A stretch of 64,000 bases of DNA, from assembly GCA_963742305.1 (NCBI GenBank), contig CAVULN010000023.1:62001-126000 (forward strand), given 5' to 3'. Origin of the DNA: Roseiarcus sp963742305 (GTDB taxonomy: Bacteria; Pseudomonadota; Alphaproteobacteria; Rhizobiales; Beijerinckiaceae). The stretch's first letter is position 1. Every line of letters begins with the position of its first letter. This document shows, in pieces, positions 16,389 through 25,960 of this stretch. The notes below the pieces were generated by a model that did no database searches, was not told where the DNA came from, and was given only the letters and a program-made list of their open reading frames with translations. The translations under genes and the position numbers were made by a program.

Positions 16389-17489
16389 ATGAGTCGAGGC
16401 AATGCGCTGAGGGTCCGCCGGTCGTTCCCGCTGATCGTCGCGCTGTCCGCGGCGCTGGCGCTCGGGGCCTGCAACCGGGGCGAAGAGAAGGCGGCCGCCG
16501 CGCCGCCGCGCCCCGTGCGGGTGGTGACGGTGGAAAAGGGCGAGGGCGGCGCGCCGATCTCGCTGACCGGCCGCATCGAGGCCGAAGATCAGGTCAACCT
16601 CGCCTTCCGCATCTCCGGCCGCCTGCTCGAAAACGACCTGAGACTTGGCGACCAGGTGAAGGCCGGTCAGGTCGTCGCCAAGCTCGAATCGCAGAATGAG
16701 ATGAACACCCTGCGATCCGGCCAGGCGGCGCTCGCGGCGGCGGAGGCGCAGCTCGTTCAGGCGCGCAACCATTTCGAGCGGCAGGATACGCTGCTCAATC
16801 AGGGGTGGACGACGCGCGCCAACCACGATCAGGCGCTCAAAGCCATGCAGTCGGCGCAGGCGCAGGTCGACGCCGCCGAGGCGCAGCTCAAGACCGCCGA
16901 GGACCTTGTGAGCTTCACCGAACTCAAGGCCGACGCGCCCGGCGTCGTGACCGCGGTTGGTCCGCGGGCCGGCGCGGTCGTGCAGGCCGGACAGATGATC
17001 GGAACGCTCGCCCGCAAGGACGGCCGCGACGCGGTGTTCGACGTGCCGGCGCAGACGCTGCGGCAGGCCCCCGCCGATGGCGTGGTCACGGTTCGCCTCG
17101 CCAACGACTCGAAGGTGGCCGCTGAGGGCCGCGTGCGGGAAGTGGCGCCGCAGGCCGATCCGGTGACCCGCCTGTTCGAGGTGCGCGTCGGCCTGACCGA
17201 TCCGCCGCCCGCGATGCTCCTTGGAGCGACGGTGACGGGCGAGGTGCGGGTGGAATCCGACCGCGCCCTCGACATTCCGGCAACCGCGCTCACCCGCTTC
17301 AACGGGCAGCCCGGCGTGTGGGTGGTGGACCCCAAGACGATGGCCGTGTCGCCCCGCAATGTCGAGGTCGCGCGGTTCGCGCCGGCGACGGTCGCGATCA
17401 GCGGCGGCCTTTCGCCCGGCGAGGTCGTGGTGACCGCGGGCGTGCAGGCGCTGCATGACGGACAGAAGGTCCGGCTCATCGGAACCTGA
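16389..17489 (+). CDS. RND efflux periplasmic adaptor lipoprotein
   Basis: 366-aa membrane-fusion protein of a tripartite efflux pump. It has a signal peptide with a lipobox ('LALGAC', Cys at about residue 29), followed by the lipoyl/barrel half 'NLAFRISGRLLENDLRLGDQ'. A coiled-coil hairpin (about residues 105-180, 'AALAAAEAQLVQARNHFERQ') precedes the second lipoyl half and the membrane-proximal domain. The ATG at 16389 lies 31 nt after the Mrp cluster, so it may be in the same transcription unit. It is followed directly by the RND pump gene. Confidence 0.92.
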   Translation: MSRGNALRVRRSFPLIVALSAALALGACNRGEEKAAAAPPRPVRVVTVEKGEGGAPISLTGRIEAEDQVNLAFRISGRLLENDLRLGDQVKAGQVVAKLESQNEMNTLRSGQAALAAAEAQLVQARNHFERQDTLLNQGWTTRANHDQALKAMQSAQAQVDAAEAQLKTAEDLVSFTELKADAPGVVTAVGPRAGAVVQAGQMIGTLARKDGRDAVFDVPAQTLRQAPADGVVTVRLANDSKVAAEGRVREVAPQADPVTRLFEVRVGLTDPPPAMLLGATVTGEVRVESDRALDIPATALTRFNGQPGVWVVDPKTMAVSPRNVEVARFAPATVAISGGLSPGEVVVTAGVQALHDGQKVRLIGT

Positions 17490-17504
17490 TTGGCGGTTGG
17501 CGGC

Positions 17505-20500
17505 ATGAATCTCTCGGAATGGGCGCTTAACCGCCGGTCGATCGCGCTCTATCTGATGCTGATCGCGGTTGCGGCCGGCGTCATGTCCTTCCTGCGGCTT
17601 GGCCGCGCCGAGGATCCGACATTCGTCATCAAGACGATGGTCGTCCACGCCGTGTGGCCTGGCGCGACCGCCGAGGAGACGGTCAAGCAGGTTACCGAGC
17701 GGCTCGAGCGGACGCTTCAGGAGACGCCGCAGCTCGACCATCTGCGCAGCCTCACCCGGGCCGGCGAGACGACGATCTTCGTCGATCTCAAGGGCAGCGC
17801 GACGGCGCGTGAAGTGCCGGACATCTGGTATCATGTCCGCAAGAGCATCGGCGACATGCAGCGGACCCTGCCGCGCGGCGTGCTCGGACCTTTCTTCAAC
17901 GACGAATTCGGCGAGACCTTCGGGACGATCTACGGCTTCACCGCCGACGGCTTCACCCACCGCGAATTGCGCGATTACGTCGAGCAGGTGCGCGACAGGC
18001 TCCTGCACGTGCCGGACGTCTCGAAGATCGAGATCCTCGGCGCTCAGGACGAGCGCATTTTCGTGGAATTCTCCATGCGCGAGCTTGCGACCCTCGGCAT
18101 CGACCGGGGAGCGCTGATCGCCGCGCTTCAGGCGCAGAACGTCGTTCAGCCGGCGGGCACGATCGAGACCGGCGACGAGGCCCTGTCGCTGCGCGTCTCG
18201 GGCGCCTTCCACACCGAAGAGGACGTTCTGGCGACCAATTTCGCCGTCAATGGGCGTCTCCTGCGCCTCGGCGACATCGCCACGGTGCGGCGCGGCTATG
18301 CGGACCCGCCGCAGCCGATGTTCCGCGTCAACGGCGAGCCCGCGATTGGCCTTGCGATTTCGATGCGCGAGGGCGGCGACATTCTGGCGCTCGGCAGGAA
18401 CATTGACGCGGCGATCGCGAAAGCGACCGCCGATCTGCCGCTGGGGATCACCCCCCATCTGGTCGCCGATCAGGCGGTGACGGTGAGGAGCGCGATCTCC
18501 GAGTTCATGGAATCGCTGTGGCAGGCGGTGGCGATCATCCTCGCCGTCAGCTTCATCGCGCTCGGCATCCGGCCCGGCCTCGTGGTCGCGCTCGCCATTC
18601 CGCTGACGCTCGCCATTGTCTTCGCCGCGATGGAGTTGGCCCACATCGACATGCAGCGCATCTCGCTTGGCGCGCTCATCATCGCGCTCGCGCTTCTGGT
18701 CGATGACGCGATGACGACGATCGACGCGACGATGAACCGGCTGGCGGCCGGCGACACCAAGATAGAAGCCGCGGCCTTCGCCTTCCGCACCTACGCGGTC
18801 GCGATGCTGGCGGGCACCCTCGTCACCATCGCGGGCTTCATTCCGGTCGGCTTCGCGGCGAGCTCGGCGGGCGAATACACGTTCACGCTGTTTGCGGTCG
18901 TCGCGATGGCGCTGATCGCATCATGGTTCGTCGCGGTGCTGTTCACCCCGGTGCTGGGCGCTTATATTTTGAAGCCGCCCGCGCCGGCGAAAAGCTCTGA
19001 ACCGGGCTTCGTCTTCCGCGCGTTCCGCGCTTTCCTGACTTTCGCGATGCGTTTGAAATGGCTGACGATCGCGGCTTCGATTGGCCTGTTTGTCGCCTCC
19101 GTGCTCGCGATGGCGCTGATCCCGCGCCAGTTCTTTCCGTCCTCGGACCGGCCGGAACTGCTGGTCGATCTGACCTTGCCGCAGAACGCGTCGATCTTCG
19201 CCAGCGAGGACATCGCCAAGCGGTTCGACGCGGTGCTGAAGGGCGATCCGGACGTCGCGCACTGGTCCACTTATGTCGGACGCGGCGCGATCCGCTTCTA
19301 TCTGCCCCTCGACGTGCAATTGCCCAACAGCTTCTTCTCGCAGGCCGTCGTCGTCGCCAAGGACGTCGCGGCGCGGGAGCGGCTGAGAGCGAAGCTCGAG
19401 AAGACGCTTGCGGAAGATTTCCCTTCGGTCGTCTCCCGCGTCTCGCCGCTCGAGCTTGGGCCTCCGGTCGGCTGGCCGATTCAGTATCGGGTCAGCGGCC
19501 CGGACGTGCCGCAGGTGCGCGACATCGCGCTGAAACTCGGCGGCGTGGTCGCGTCGGGGCCGTCGGTCCGCAACGTCAATTATGACTGGATGGATCCGGC
19601 GCGCGAACTGCGCATCAACATCGACCAGAACGAGGCGCGCCTCCTGGGCTTGAGCACGTCGACGATCGCGGGTGCGCTCAACACCGTCATGAGCGGCTCG
19701 ACGGTGACGCAGGTTCGCGACGACATCTATCTGGTCGATCTGGTCGTGCGGGCTGACGACGAGCAGCGCGTCTCGCTTGCGACGCTCGCCAATCTCCAGG
19801 TGTCGATCCCCGGCGGCCGCACCGTGCCGCTGAGCCAGTTCGCCAGCTTCGAATATGGCCAGACCTATCCGATCATCTGGCGGCGTGACCGAGTGCCGAC
19901 GCTGACGGTGCAGGCGGATGTCACGCCGGGCGTCCTGCCGGAAGCGGTGGTGACGGGGCTCGCGCCGAAGATCGCGGAATTCGAGAAGACGCTGCCGCCC
20001 GGCTATCATGTCGCCGTCGGCGGCACGGTCGAGGAGAGCGCGGCCTCGCAGGCTTCGGTGCTCGCCATGGTGCCGCTGATGCTGGTCGTCATGCTGACGG
20101 TGCTGATGTTCGAGCTGAAGAGTTTCCAGCGCCTGATCGTCGTCGTCAGCGTGGCCCCGCTCGGGCTGATCGGCGTCGTCGCGGCGCTTCTCATCTCGGG
20201 CCGCCCGCTCGGATTCGTCGCCATCCTCGGCGTGCTGGCGCTGATCGGCATGATCACCAAGAACGCGGTGATCCTGATTGGCCAGATCGAGGCGGAGCGC
20301 GGCGCGGGCAAGGACGTCTGGAACGCCGTGGTCGACGCTTCGAGCTCCCGCTTCCGGCCGATCATGCTGACCGCGGTTTCGACCGTGCTCGGCCTGATCC
20401 CGATCGCGCCCACCGTGTTCTGGGGGCCGATGGCCTTCGCCATCATGGGCGGGCTCCTGGTCGGAACCCTGCTGACGCTGGTTTTCCTGCCGACGCTCTA

Positions 20501-20537
20501 TGCGGCCTGGTTCGGCGGACGGGAGAAAGCGGCCTGA
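17505..20537 (+). CDS. RND-family efflux permease
   Basis: About 1010-aa inner-membrane proton-driven pump (AcrB superfamily, HAE/MdtC-like). It has an N-terminal helix followed by a large periplasmic loop. The TM4 proton-relay motif 'GALIIALALLVDDAMTTID' includes the paired Asp residues, and a second periplasmic domain and second TM bundle follow ('LGVLALIGMITKNAVILIG'). The ATG at 17505 is preferred over an upstream in-frame TTG at 17490. No outer-membrane factor gene is adjacent, so a shared TolC-like channel is probable. Substrate unknown. Confidence 0.93.
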   Translation: MNLSEWALNRRSIALYLMLIAVAAGVMSFLRLGRAEDPTFVIKTMVVHAVWPGATAEETVKQVTERLERTLQETPQLDHLRSLTRAGETTIFVDLKGSATAREVPDIWYHVRKSIGDMQRTLPRGVLGPFFNDEFGETFGTIYGFTADGFTHRELRDYVEQVRDRLLHVPDVSKIEILGAQDERIFVEFSMRELATLGIDRGALIAALQAQNVVQPAGTIETGDEALSLRVSGAFHTEEDVLATNFAVNGRLLRLGDIATVRRGYADPPQPMFRVNGEPAIGLAISMREGGDILALGRNIDAAIAKATADLPLGITPHLVADQAVTVRSAISEFMESLWQAVAIILAVSFIALGIRPGLVVALAIPLTLAIVFAAMELAHIDMQRISLGALIIALALLVDDAMTTIDATMNRLAAGDTKIEAAAFAFRTYAVAMLAGTLVTIAGFIPVGFAASSAGEYTFTLFAVVAMALIASWFVAVLFTPVLGAYILKPPAPAKSSEPGFVFRAFRAFLTFAMRLKWLTIAASIGLFVASVLAMALIPRQFFPSSDRPELLVDLTLPQNASIFASEDIAKRFDAVLKGDPDVAHWSTYVGRGAIRFYLPLDVQLPNSFFSQAVVVAKDVAARERLRAKLEKTLAEDFPSVVSRVSPLELGPPVGWPIQYRVSGPDVPQVRDIALKLGGVVASGPSVRNVNYDWMDPARELRINIDQNEARLLGLSTSTIAGALNTVMSGSTVTQVRDDIYLVDLVVRADDEQRVSLATLANLQVSIPGGRTVPLSQFASFEYGQTYPIIWRRDRVPTLTVQADVTPGVLPEAVVTGLAPKIAEFEKTLPPGYHVAVGGTVEESAASQASVLAMVPLMLVVMLTVLMFELKSFQRLIVVVSVAPLGLIGVVAALLISGRPLGFVAILGVLALIGMITKNAVILIGQIEAERGAGKDVWNAVVDASSSRFRPIMLTAVSTVLGLIPIAPTVFWGPMAFAIMGGLLVGTLLTLVFLPTLYAAWFGGREKAA

Positions 20538-20549
20538 TCGCGCCGCTTT

Positions 20550-21599
20550 TCAGACCTCCGCAAGAAGCACGTCGAGGTCGGCGGTCGAGCGGACGCCGAC
20601 ATCATGTCCGTGCTGCTTGAGGAAGGAATCCGCGGAAGCCCGGCCTTCCTCTTTCAGCATTTCGAGGAACGGGGCTTCCGCGTTGAGCTTGGACGAGGCG
20701 CCGAACGAAGCCAGCTTGTCGGTGTTGATCCGGTGCGTGCGCATCGACGCCCAGCGCGCGCCCTCGCCCGTGCCGGGGTCGGCCGCCTGCCTCAAAAGGG
20801 CGATCATCCGCAGTTCCTTCATCAGCGGCGAGTTGAACGAGATTTCGTTGACGCGGTTGAGGATTTCGGCCGCCGAGCGCGGCGTTTCCTCCCGCACTCT
20901 CGGATTGATCTGCACCAGCAGCACGTCGACGGCGTCGCTCTCGCGCACGAGCGGCGTGATGGTCGGATTGCCGACGAAACCGCCATCCCAATACGGTTCG
21001 CCTTCGATTTCGATCGCCTGGAACATCGTCGGCAGGCAGGCCGACGCAAGCAGAACGTCCGGCGTGATCTCCCGATTGCGGAACACGCGCCCCCGACCGG
21101 TGTGAACATTGGTGGCGGTGATGAACAGCTTGATCGAGGCTTCGCCGAGATGGTCGAAATCGATGCTCTGCCGCAGGATGTCGGCGATCGGATTCACCCC
21201 GAGCGGATTGAGGCTGTAGGGCGAGACCATCCGCGACATGAGATCCATCGCCAGATAGCCGGGCGAGGCGTCGAGCGACCACCGCCCCATCAGCCGGTCG
21301 ATCGCCGAGCGCTGGATCGGGCTGAAGCGCGCAGCGTCGGAGACCCGCTTCCAGTAGCTGTCGAGCGCCGCCCGCGCGCCTTCAGCCCCGCCCTGCATGA
21401 AGCCGCTGACCAGCACCGCCGCGTTCATCGCGCCGGCGGAGGTTCCGGAGATCGCCTCGATCCGGAGCCAGGGCTCTTCGAGCAGCCGGTCGAGCACGCC
21501 CCAGGTGAACGCCCCATGGGATCCGCCGCCCTGAAGCGCGAGGTCGATCAGGACCGTCTCGCGGGTCTGCCCGCGACGGTCAGTCTTTGCATTCGCCAT
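20550..21599 (-). CDS. Patatin-like phospholipase
   Basis: A 349-aa Ser/Asp-dyad acyl hydrolase. It has the oxyanion loop 'LALQGGGSHGAFTWGVL', the nucleophile elbow G-T-S-A-G ('AISGTSAGAMNAAVL'), and the second catalytic motif 'YWDGGFVGNP' (Asp in DGG). The ATG at 21599 was chosen because conserved sequence begins there; a longer upstream frame lies in the AraC gene region. No signal peptide. It is convergent with the RND pump gene and has AraC upstream on the same strand. The likely role is lipid or polyhydroxybutyrate-type ester hydrolysis; the exact substrate is not determinable. Confidence 0.9.
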   Translation of the reverse strand: MANAKTDRRGQTRETVLIDLALQGGGSHGAFTWGVLDRLLEEPWLRIEAISGTSAGAMNAAVLVSGFMQGGAEGARAALDSYWKRVSDAARFSPIQRSAIDRLMGRWSLDASPGYLAMDLMSRMVSPYSLNPLGVNPIADILRQSIDFDHLGEASIKLFITATNVHTGRGRVFRNREITPDVLLASACLPTMFQAIEIEGEPYWDGGFVGNPTITPLVRESDAVDVLLVQINPRVREETPRSAAEILNRVNEISFNSPLMKELRMIALLRQAADPGTGEGARWASMRTHRINTDKLASFGASSKLNAEAPFLEMLKEEGRASADSFLKQHGHDVGVRSTADLDVLLAEV

Positions 21600-21621
21600 G
21601 ATTTTCGCCTCAAAGCGCCGT

Positions 21622-22602
21622 TCAGGCGCGCCGTCTGGTGTCGCGCGCCGGCTTTGCGACCGCCGACCTGCGCAGGTCCGACGGCCGCAGTCCGAATGTC
21701 TCGCGGAACAAGTTGCTGAAGTGGGATGAGCTGCTGAAACCCATGGAGTACGCGATGTCGGTAATCGAGGTCCGCGCAAGTTCGGGCTGCGTAATCATCT
21801 CATAGCAGCGCTGGAGTCTTCTCAGCCAAATCCATTCCGAGACGGACCCGCCGCTGTCCTTGAACAGGCGGTGCAAATAGCTGAGCGATACGCCGGTGCG
21901 CTTCGCGATCACCGCGAGCGACAGGCCGGGATCGGCGAGGTTTTCGTCGATGAAGGCCTTGATCGACCTCAGGCGCGCGCTTTGAATCGAGGTCTCGGCC
22001 CCGTCGATCTGACATCCGTCCAGCGCAAGCGCCAGGATGTCCATGATCTGCTCCCCCAGATTGCGTCTAGTGGACTCTGGAAGCACGGCGCTTTCCTTGA
22101 CCAGGACGTCGCAGAACTCCGCCGCCACTCTGCCCATCCCAGACCCGGTCCTCAGGATTGTGTTTGGAGCGGGCAGGGCGTCGGCAGGGAAGCGGGCGAG
22201 AAACGGCTCGCGGGGAATCTCCAGATAAAGAGCTTGGGCGTCCGTCCGATAGACTGCGTCATAGGGATCGGACGCGCTGATGAGGCAGCCAGCGCCCGGA
22301 TGCGAGACGACTGTCGAATTTCGCTGAACGATGTGCATCGCGCCGCGCTTGAGGAACTGCATGTAGAAGCAATCCTTGTCGAGCGTCGCCAGATGAGACT
22401 TCCGTCTCACGAACCGTTGGGGGAACCCGGTCGTTTCCGTCACCTTCACCGCGCCGAAACTGGCCGCCCGAACGCGGCCTTCGCAGGCGGATGTATCGTC
22501 CGCCATGACATCGAGATTCACATAGACGTCGCGAATCATTTCTTGCCATGCGCGAAATCGATGTTTGGGGTCCATGTTTCGTGTATCGAATATTGTCTCC
22601 AT
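21622..22602 (-). CDS. AraC-family transcriptional regulator
   Basis: A 326-aa regulator. The N-terminal AraC-binding-like sensor occupies about residues 30-190. The C-terminal tandem HTH lies at about residues 220-315: 'SLAVIAKRTGVSLSYLHRLF', then 'SITDIAYSMGFSSSSHFSNL' and 'FRETFGLRPSDLR'. The ATG at 22602 has a perfect GGAGGAG 5 nt upstream, better than an in-frame start at 22674. It is divergent from arcD-arcA across a 194-bp gap, making it a candidate regulator of arginine catabolism or acid response (inference). Confidence 0.92.
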   Translation of the reverse strand: METIFDTRNMDPKHRFRAWQEMIRDVYVNLDVMADDTSACEGRVRAASFGAVKVTETTGFPQRFVRRKSHLATLDKDCFYMQFLKRGAMHIVQRNSTVVSHPGAGCLISASDPYDAVYRTDAQALYLEIPREPFLARFPADALPAPNTILRTGSGMGRVAAEFCDVLVKESAVLPESTRRNLGEQIMDILALALDGCQIDGAETSIQSARLRSIKAFIDENLADPGLSLAVIAKRTGVSLSYLHRLFKDSGGSVSEWIWLRRLQRCYEMITQPELARTSITDIAYSMGFSSSSHFSNLFRETFGLRPSDLRRSAVAKPARDTRRRA

Positions 22603-22796
22603 AACTCCTCCGGGCATCGACAATGAAGATCCGTAGATCAACTTAAAGGGTGTTGTCTTGACATAGAAGGCCAATTAGACTCTCACGCAACTGCAATCGA
22701 CTGCGGCGCAAGTTTTGGTAAGCCAAGCTTGCTAAACAACCCGCTTTGCGGAGCCGCCCGCTCCTCTAGGTCGGCGGTCGGTTGATTGGGGGGGAA

Positions 22797-24263
22797 ATGG
22801 CGTCTTCGACAGCGTCTTCGACGCCCATAGCGGCTTCGACAAGCGAAGGAAAGCTGCCGCTTTCGTCACTGACCGCGATGGTCATCGGCTCGATGGTCGG
22901 GGCGGGCATTTTCAACCTGCCCGGCCGTTTCGCCACCGCGACTGGCCCGTTCGGCGCGATTATCGCATGGGTGATCGCCGGCACGGGAATGTACATGCTG
23001 GCCCGCGTTTTCCAGGCGCTGGCGAACAAGCGGCCGGATATCGACAATGGCGTCTTCGCCTACGCCAAGGCCGGATTCGGCGACTACATGGGCTTCCTGT
23101 CGGCCTTCGGCTACTGGATCAGCGCAATCCTCGGCAACACGTTTTACTGGGTGCTGATCGGCGCGACTCTCGGCCAGTTCTTTCCCCAGTTCTTCGGCGA
23201 CGGCACCAGCGCATCCTCGATCATCGTGTCGCTCATTGGCGTATGGGCGTTCCATTTCATGATTCTGCGCGGCGTCAAGGAGGCGACCTTCATCAACAAG
23301 GTCGTCACCGTCGCCAAGATCGTTCCGCTGATTCTCGCGGTCCTCCTCTTCATCTTCTTTTTCAACTATGCGCAGTTCCGGGAGAACTTTTTCGGCGGCG
23401 TCGGCATGCCGGAGAAGAGCCTCATCATGCAGGTGCGCGACACGATGCTGATCACCGTGTTCGTGTTCCTCGGCATCGAAGGGGCGAGCGTCTATTCCCG
23501 CTACGCCGAGAAACGCTCGGACGTGGGCGCCGCGACCATTCTCGGATTCCTTGGCGTCACCGGCCTTATGGTGGCGATCACGCTGTTGCCCTACGCCACC
23601 GCCCCGCGCGCCGCCATTTCGGGCGTCGCCAATCCCTCGCTTGCGGGCGCGCTCGAGCTCGTCGTCGGCCACTGGGGCGCGGTGATGATCTCGATCGGCG
23701 TGCTGATCTCGGTGCTGGGCGCGTTTCTCGCCTGGACACTGATCTGCGCCGAGGTTCCCTTCGCGGCCGGCAGGTCGACAGACATGCCGCGCGTGTTCGC
23801 CGCGCAGAACAGGAACGAAGTCCCGTCGACTTCGCTGTGGGTCTCCAACATCATCGTCTCGCTGTTCATCATCTCGACCTACTGGTCGCGGGACGCCTTC
23901 AATTTCATGCTCGACATGTGCAGCGTGATGTCGCTCCTGCCCTATCTGCTTGCCGCCGGTTACGGCGTTCTGGTCGCGCGCGGCGGCGCGGGTTACGAGG
24001 CGACCCGCGGGGAGCAGGGCCGCGACCTGATCTTCGCGGGGATCGCGGTCGTCTACACGCTCTTCATGTTCGTCGCGGCCGGGCTGAAATACGTGGTTCT
24101 GATGATGGTTCTCTTTGCGCCGGGAACCATCCTCTATTTCTGGGCGCGGCGGGAGCAGAACGCGCGCGTGTTCAACCCTGTCGAGCTTGGGATCTTCATT
24201 GTCGTGCTCATCGGGGCCGCCGTCGGCGTCTACGGCCTCGCGACCGGCGCGATCACGCCCTGA
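22797..24263 (+). CDS. arcD: APC-family basic amino acid antiporter (ArcD-like)
   Basis: A 488-aa transporter with about 12-13 transmembrane helices. The APC-family helix 1 motif 'MVIGSMVGAGIFNLPGRF' and 'WVIAGTGMYMLARVFQAL' are typical of arginine/ornithine antiporters. A G-rich run precedes the ATG at 22797. It lies 27 nt upstream of arcA, so import of arginine and export of product are coupled to deimination. With no ornithine transcarbamoylase in the cluster, arginine/citrulline exchange is as likely as arginine/ornithine exchange. Confidence 0.88.
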   Translation: MASSTASSTPIAASTSEGKLPLSSLTAMVIGSMVGAGIFNLPGRFATATGPFGAIIAWVIAGTGMYMLARVFQALANKRPDIDNGVFAYAKAGFGDYMGFLSAFGYWISAILGNTFYWVLIGATLGQFFPQFFGDGTSASSIIVSLIGVWAFHFMILRGVKEATFINKVVTVAKIVPLILAVLLFIFFFNYAQFRENFFGGVGMPEKSLIMQVRDTMLITVFVFLGIEGASVYSRYAEKRSDVGAATILGFLGVTGLMVAITLLPYATAPRAAISGVANPSLAGALELVVGHWGAVMISIGVLISVLGAFLAWTLICAEVPFAAGRSTDMPRVFAAQNRNEVPSTSLWVSNIIVSLFIISTYWSRDAFNFMLDMCSVMSLLPYLLAAGYGVLVARGGAGYEATRGEQGRDLIFAGIAVVYTLFMFVAAGLKYVVLMMVLFAPGTILYFWARREQNARVFNPVELGIFIVVLIGAAVGVYGLATGAITP

Positions 24264-24290
24264 CAAGACAAAAGGATTGGGAGTTCCCTT

Positions 24291-25532
24291 ATGGCGACCA
24301 GTTTTGGCGTGCATTCGGAAGTCGGCCAGCTTCGCAAGGTCATGGTGTGCGCGCCCGGACGCGCCCACCAGCGGCTGACGCCTTCCAATTGCGACGATCT
24401 CCTGTTCGACGACGTTCTGTGGGTCGACAACGCCAAGCGCGACCATTTCGACTTCATGACCAAGATGCGCGACCGGGGCGTGGAAGTGCTGGAAATGCAC
24501 AACCTCCTCGCCGAGACGGTCGCCGTGCCTGAAGGGAAAAAGTGGATCCTCGACAATCAGGTGACGCCCAACCAGGTCGGCCTCGGCCTTGTCGATGAGG
24601 TTCGCTCCTATCTCGAAGGCCTGAAGCCCCGCGATCTTGCGGAGACGCTGATCGGCGGCCTGTCGACCCAGGAGTTTCCCGACCATGTCGGCGGCGAGAT
24701 GCTGGAGCTCGTGCGCGACGCCGCCGGCGTCACCGAATATCTCCTGCCGCCGCTCCCCAACACGCTCTACACCCGCGACACCACCTGCTGGATCTATGGC
24801 GGCGTCACGCTGAACCCGCTCTACTGGCCGGCGCGACACGAGGAAACGATCCTCACCACGTCGATCTACAAGTTCCACCCCGACTTCGCCGGCAAGGTCA
24901 ATGTGTGGTGGGGCGATCCGACCAAGGACTGGGGCCTCGCGACGCTCGAGGGCGGCGACGTGATGCCGATCGGCAAAGGCGCCGTGCTGATCGGCATGAG
25001 CGAGCGCACCTCCCGGCAGGCGATCAGCCAGGTCGCAGCGGCTCTGTTCGAGAAAGGCGGCGCCGAGCGGGTGATCATCGGCGCGATGCCGAAGCTTCGG
25101 GCCGCGATGCACATCGACACGGTCTTCACCTTCGCCGACCGCGATTGCGTGCTGATCTATCCCGACATCGTCAACAAGATCGAATGCTTCTCCTACCGGC
25201 CCGGCAAGAAGAAGGGATCGGTCAAGCTCCAGAAGGACAAGGGCGGCCTGGTCGAGACGATTCGGGAAGCGCTCGGCCTCAAGAAGATGCGCGTAGTGGA
25301 GACCGGCGGCACGGACTACATGCGCGAGCGCACCCAATGGGACTCCGGCGCCAATCTGGTCTGCGCTTCTCCGGGCGTCGTCTTCGCCTACGATCGCAAC
25401 ACCTATGCGAATACGCTTCTCCGCAAGGCCGGAATCGAGGTCATCACCATCGCCGGCGCCGAGCTTGGCCGCGGGCGCGGAGGGGGCCACTGCATGACCT
25501 GCCCGATCGTCCGCGACGCCGTCGACTACTGA
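24291..25532 (+). CDS. arcA: Arginine deiminase
   Basis: A 413-aa cytosolic guanidino-modifying enzyme converting arginine to citrulline and NH3. Family motifs are present: 'GQLRKVMVCAPGRAHQRL' at the N-terminus, 'LYTRDTTCWIYGGVTLNP', 'LATLEGGDVMPIG', the catalytic His in 'MHIDTVFTF', and the nucleophile Cys401 in 'GGGHCMTCP'. It is full length. arcB and arcC are not in the window, so ATP recovery from citrulline is not encoded here; ammonia production for acid resistance is a plausible role. Confidence 0.97.
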   Translation: MATSFGVHSEVGQLRKVMVCAPGRAHQRLTPSNCDDLLFDDVLWVDNAKRDHFDFMTKMRDRGVEVLEMHNLLAETVAVPEGKKWILDNQVTPNQVGLGLVDEVRSYLEGLKPRDLAETLIGGLSTQEFPDHVGGEMLELVRDAAGVTEYLLPPLPNTLYTRDTTCWIYGGVTLNPLYWPARHEETILTTSIYKFHPDFAGKVNVWWGDPTKDWGLATLEGGDVMPIGKGAVLIGMSERTSRQAISQVAAALFEKGGAERVIIGAMPKLRAAMHIDTVFTFADRDCVLIYPDIVNKIECFSYRPGKKKGSVKLQKDKGGLVETIREALGLKKMRVVETGGTDYMRERTQWDSGANLVCASPGVVFAYDRNTYANTLLRKAGIEVITIAGAELGRGRGGGHCMTCPIVRDAVDY

Positions 25533-25559
25533 GAGCGCGGCCAGGAGGATCGGGTTTCA

Positions 25560-25916
25560 ATGCGGAGATCGAGCAGCCGGACGATTTTCGATCTCTGGAG
25601 CCTGAGCCAATTGGCGGGGGACGCGAGCGGGAGGCGCCGATCGCCGCTGATCCCGCTGAGGCGAAAGACGGCGACCATCGCTTTCGCCGCATCGCTCTCG
25701 TCCCTCGCAGCGCTCATGCCTGCCCTCGCCGCGGGGGACCGAAGCGACGCAGGTATTGACGCCGACGATGCGCGAACGGGAGCGCTGCTTGGCGCGTTCG
25801 GTCCCCCGGGCGTCAACGCGCGGGATCGCGAAAACCGCGCGCCGTCACGACCGGCGCGCAATCGGCGCGGCTCGAGGCCGCTTCGCCAGGCAAAGCCGCC
25901 CGCGCCGCATTCGTAA
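25560..25916 (+). pseudogene. Truncated paralogue of the downstream outer-membrane protein N-terminus
   Basis: 118-codon ORF with a possible signal sequence ('TIAFAASLSSLAALMPALAA'), then 'GDRSDAGIDADDARTGALLG'. This block repeats 'GDRGDAGIDADDARIDALLG' of the next gene almost residue for residue. After the shared block the sequence diverges into an Arg/Pro-rich tail without beta-barrel strands. It looks like a partial tandem duplication that lost the barrel; a functional small secreted peptide cannot be excluded. Confidence 0.55.
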
Positions 25917-25960
25917 CGAGCGTGGTTTCACGGAAGCCGAGCATTTGGGGGATCGGGGAA

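Noticed and set aside
16059..18644. Very long open frame on the minus strand opposite the end of the Mrp cluster and the RND genes
   Set aside because: Composition is Arg/His/Asp-rich, typical of antisense frames in high-GC DNA; it has no domain, and the plus-strand genes are unmistakable.
22866..25490. 874-codon open frame antisense to arcD-arcA
   Set aside because: Low-complexity charged translation without motifs; mirrors the codon bias of the real genes.
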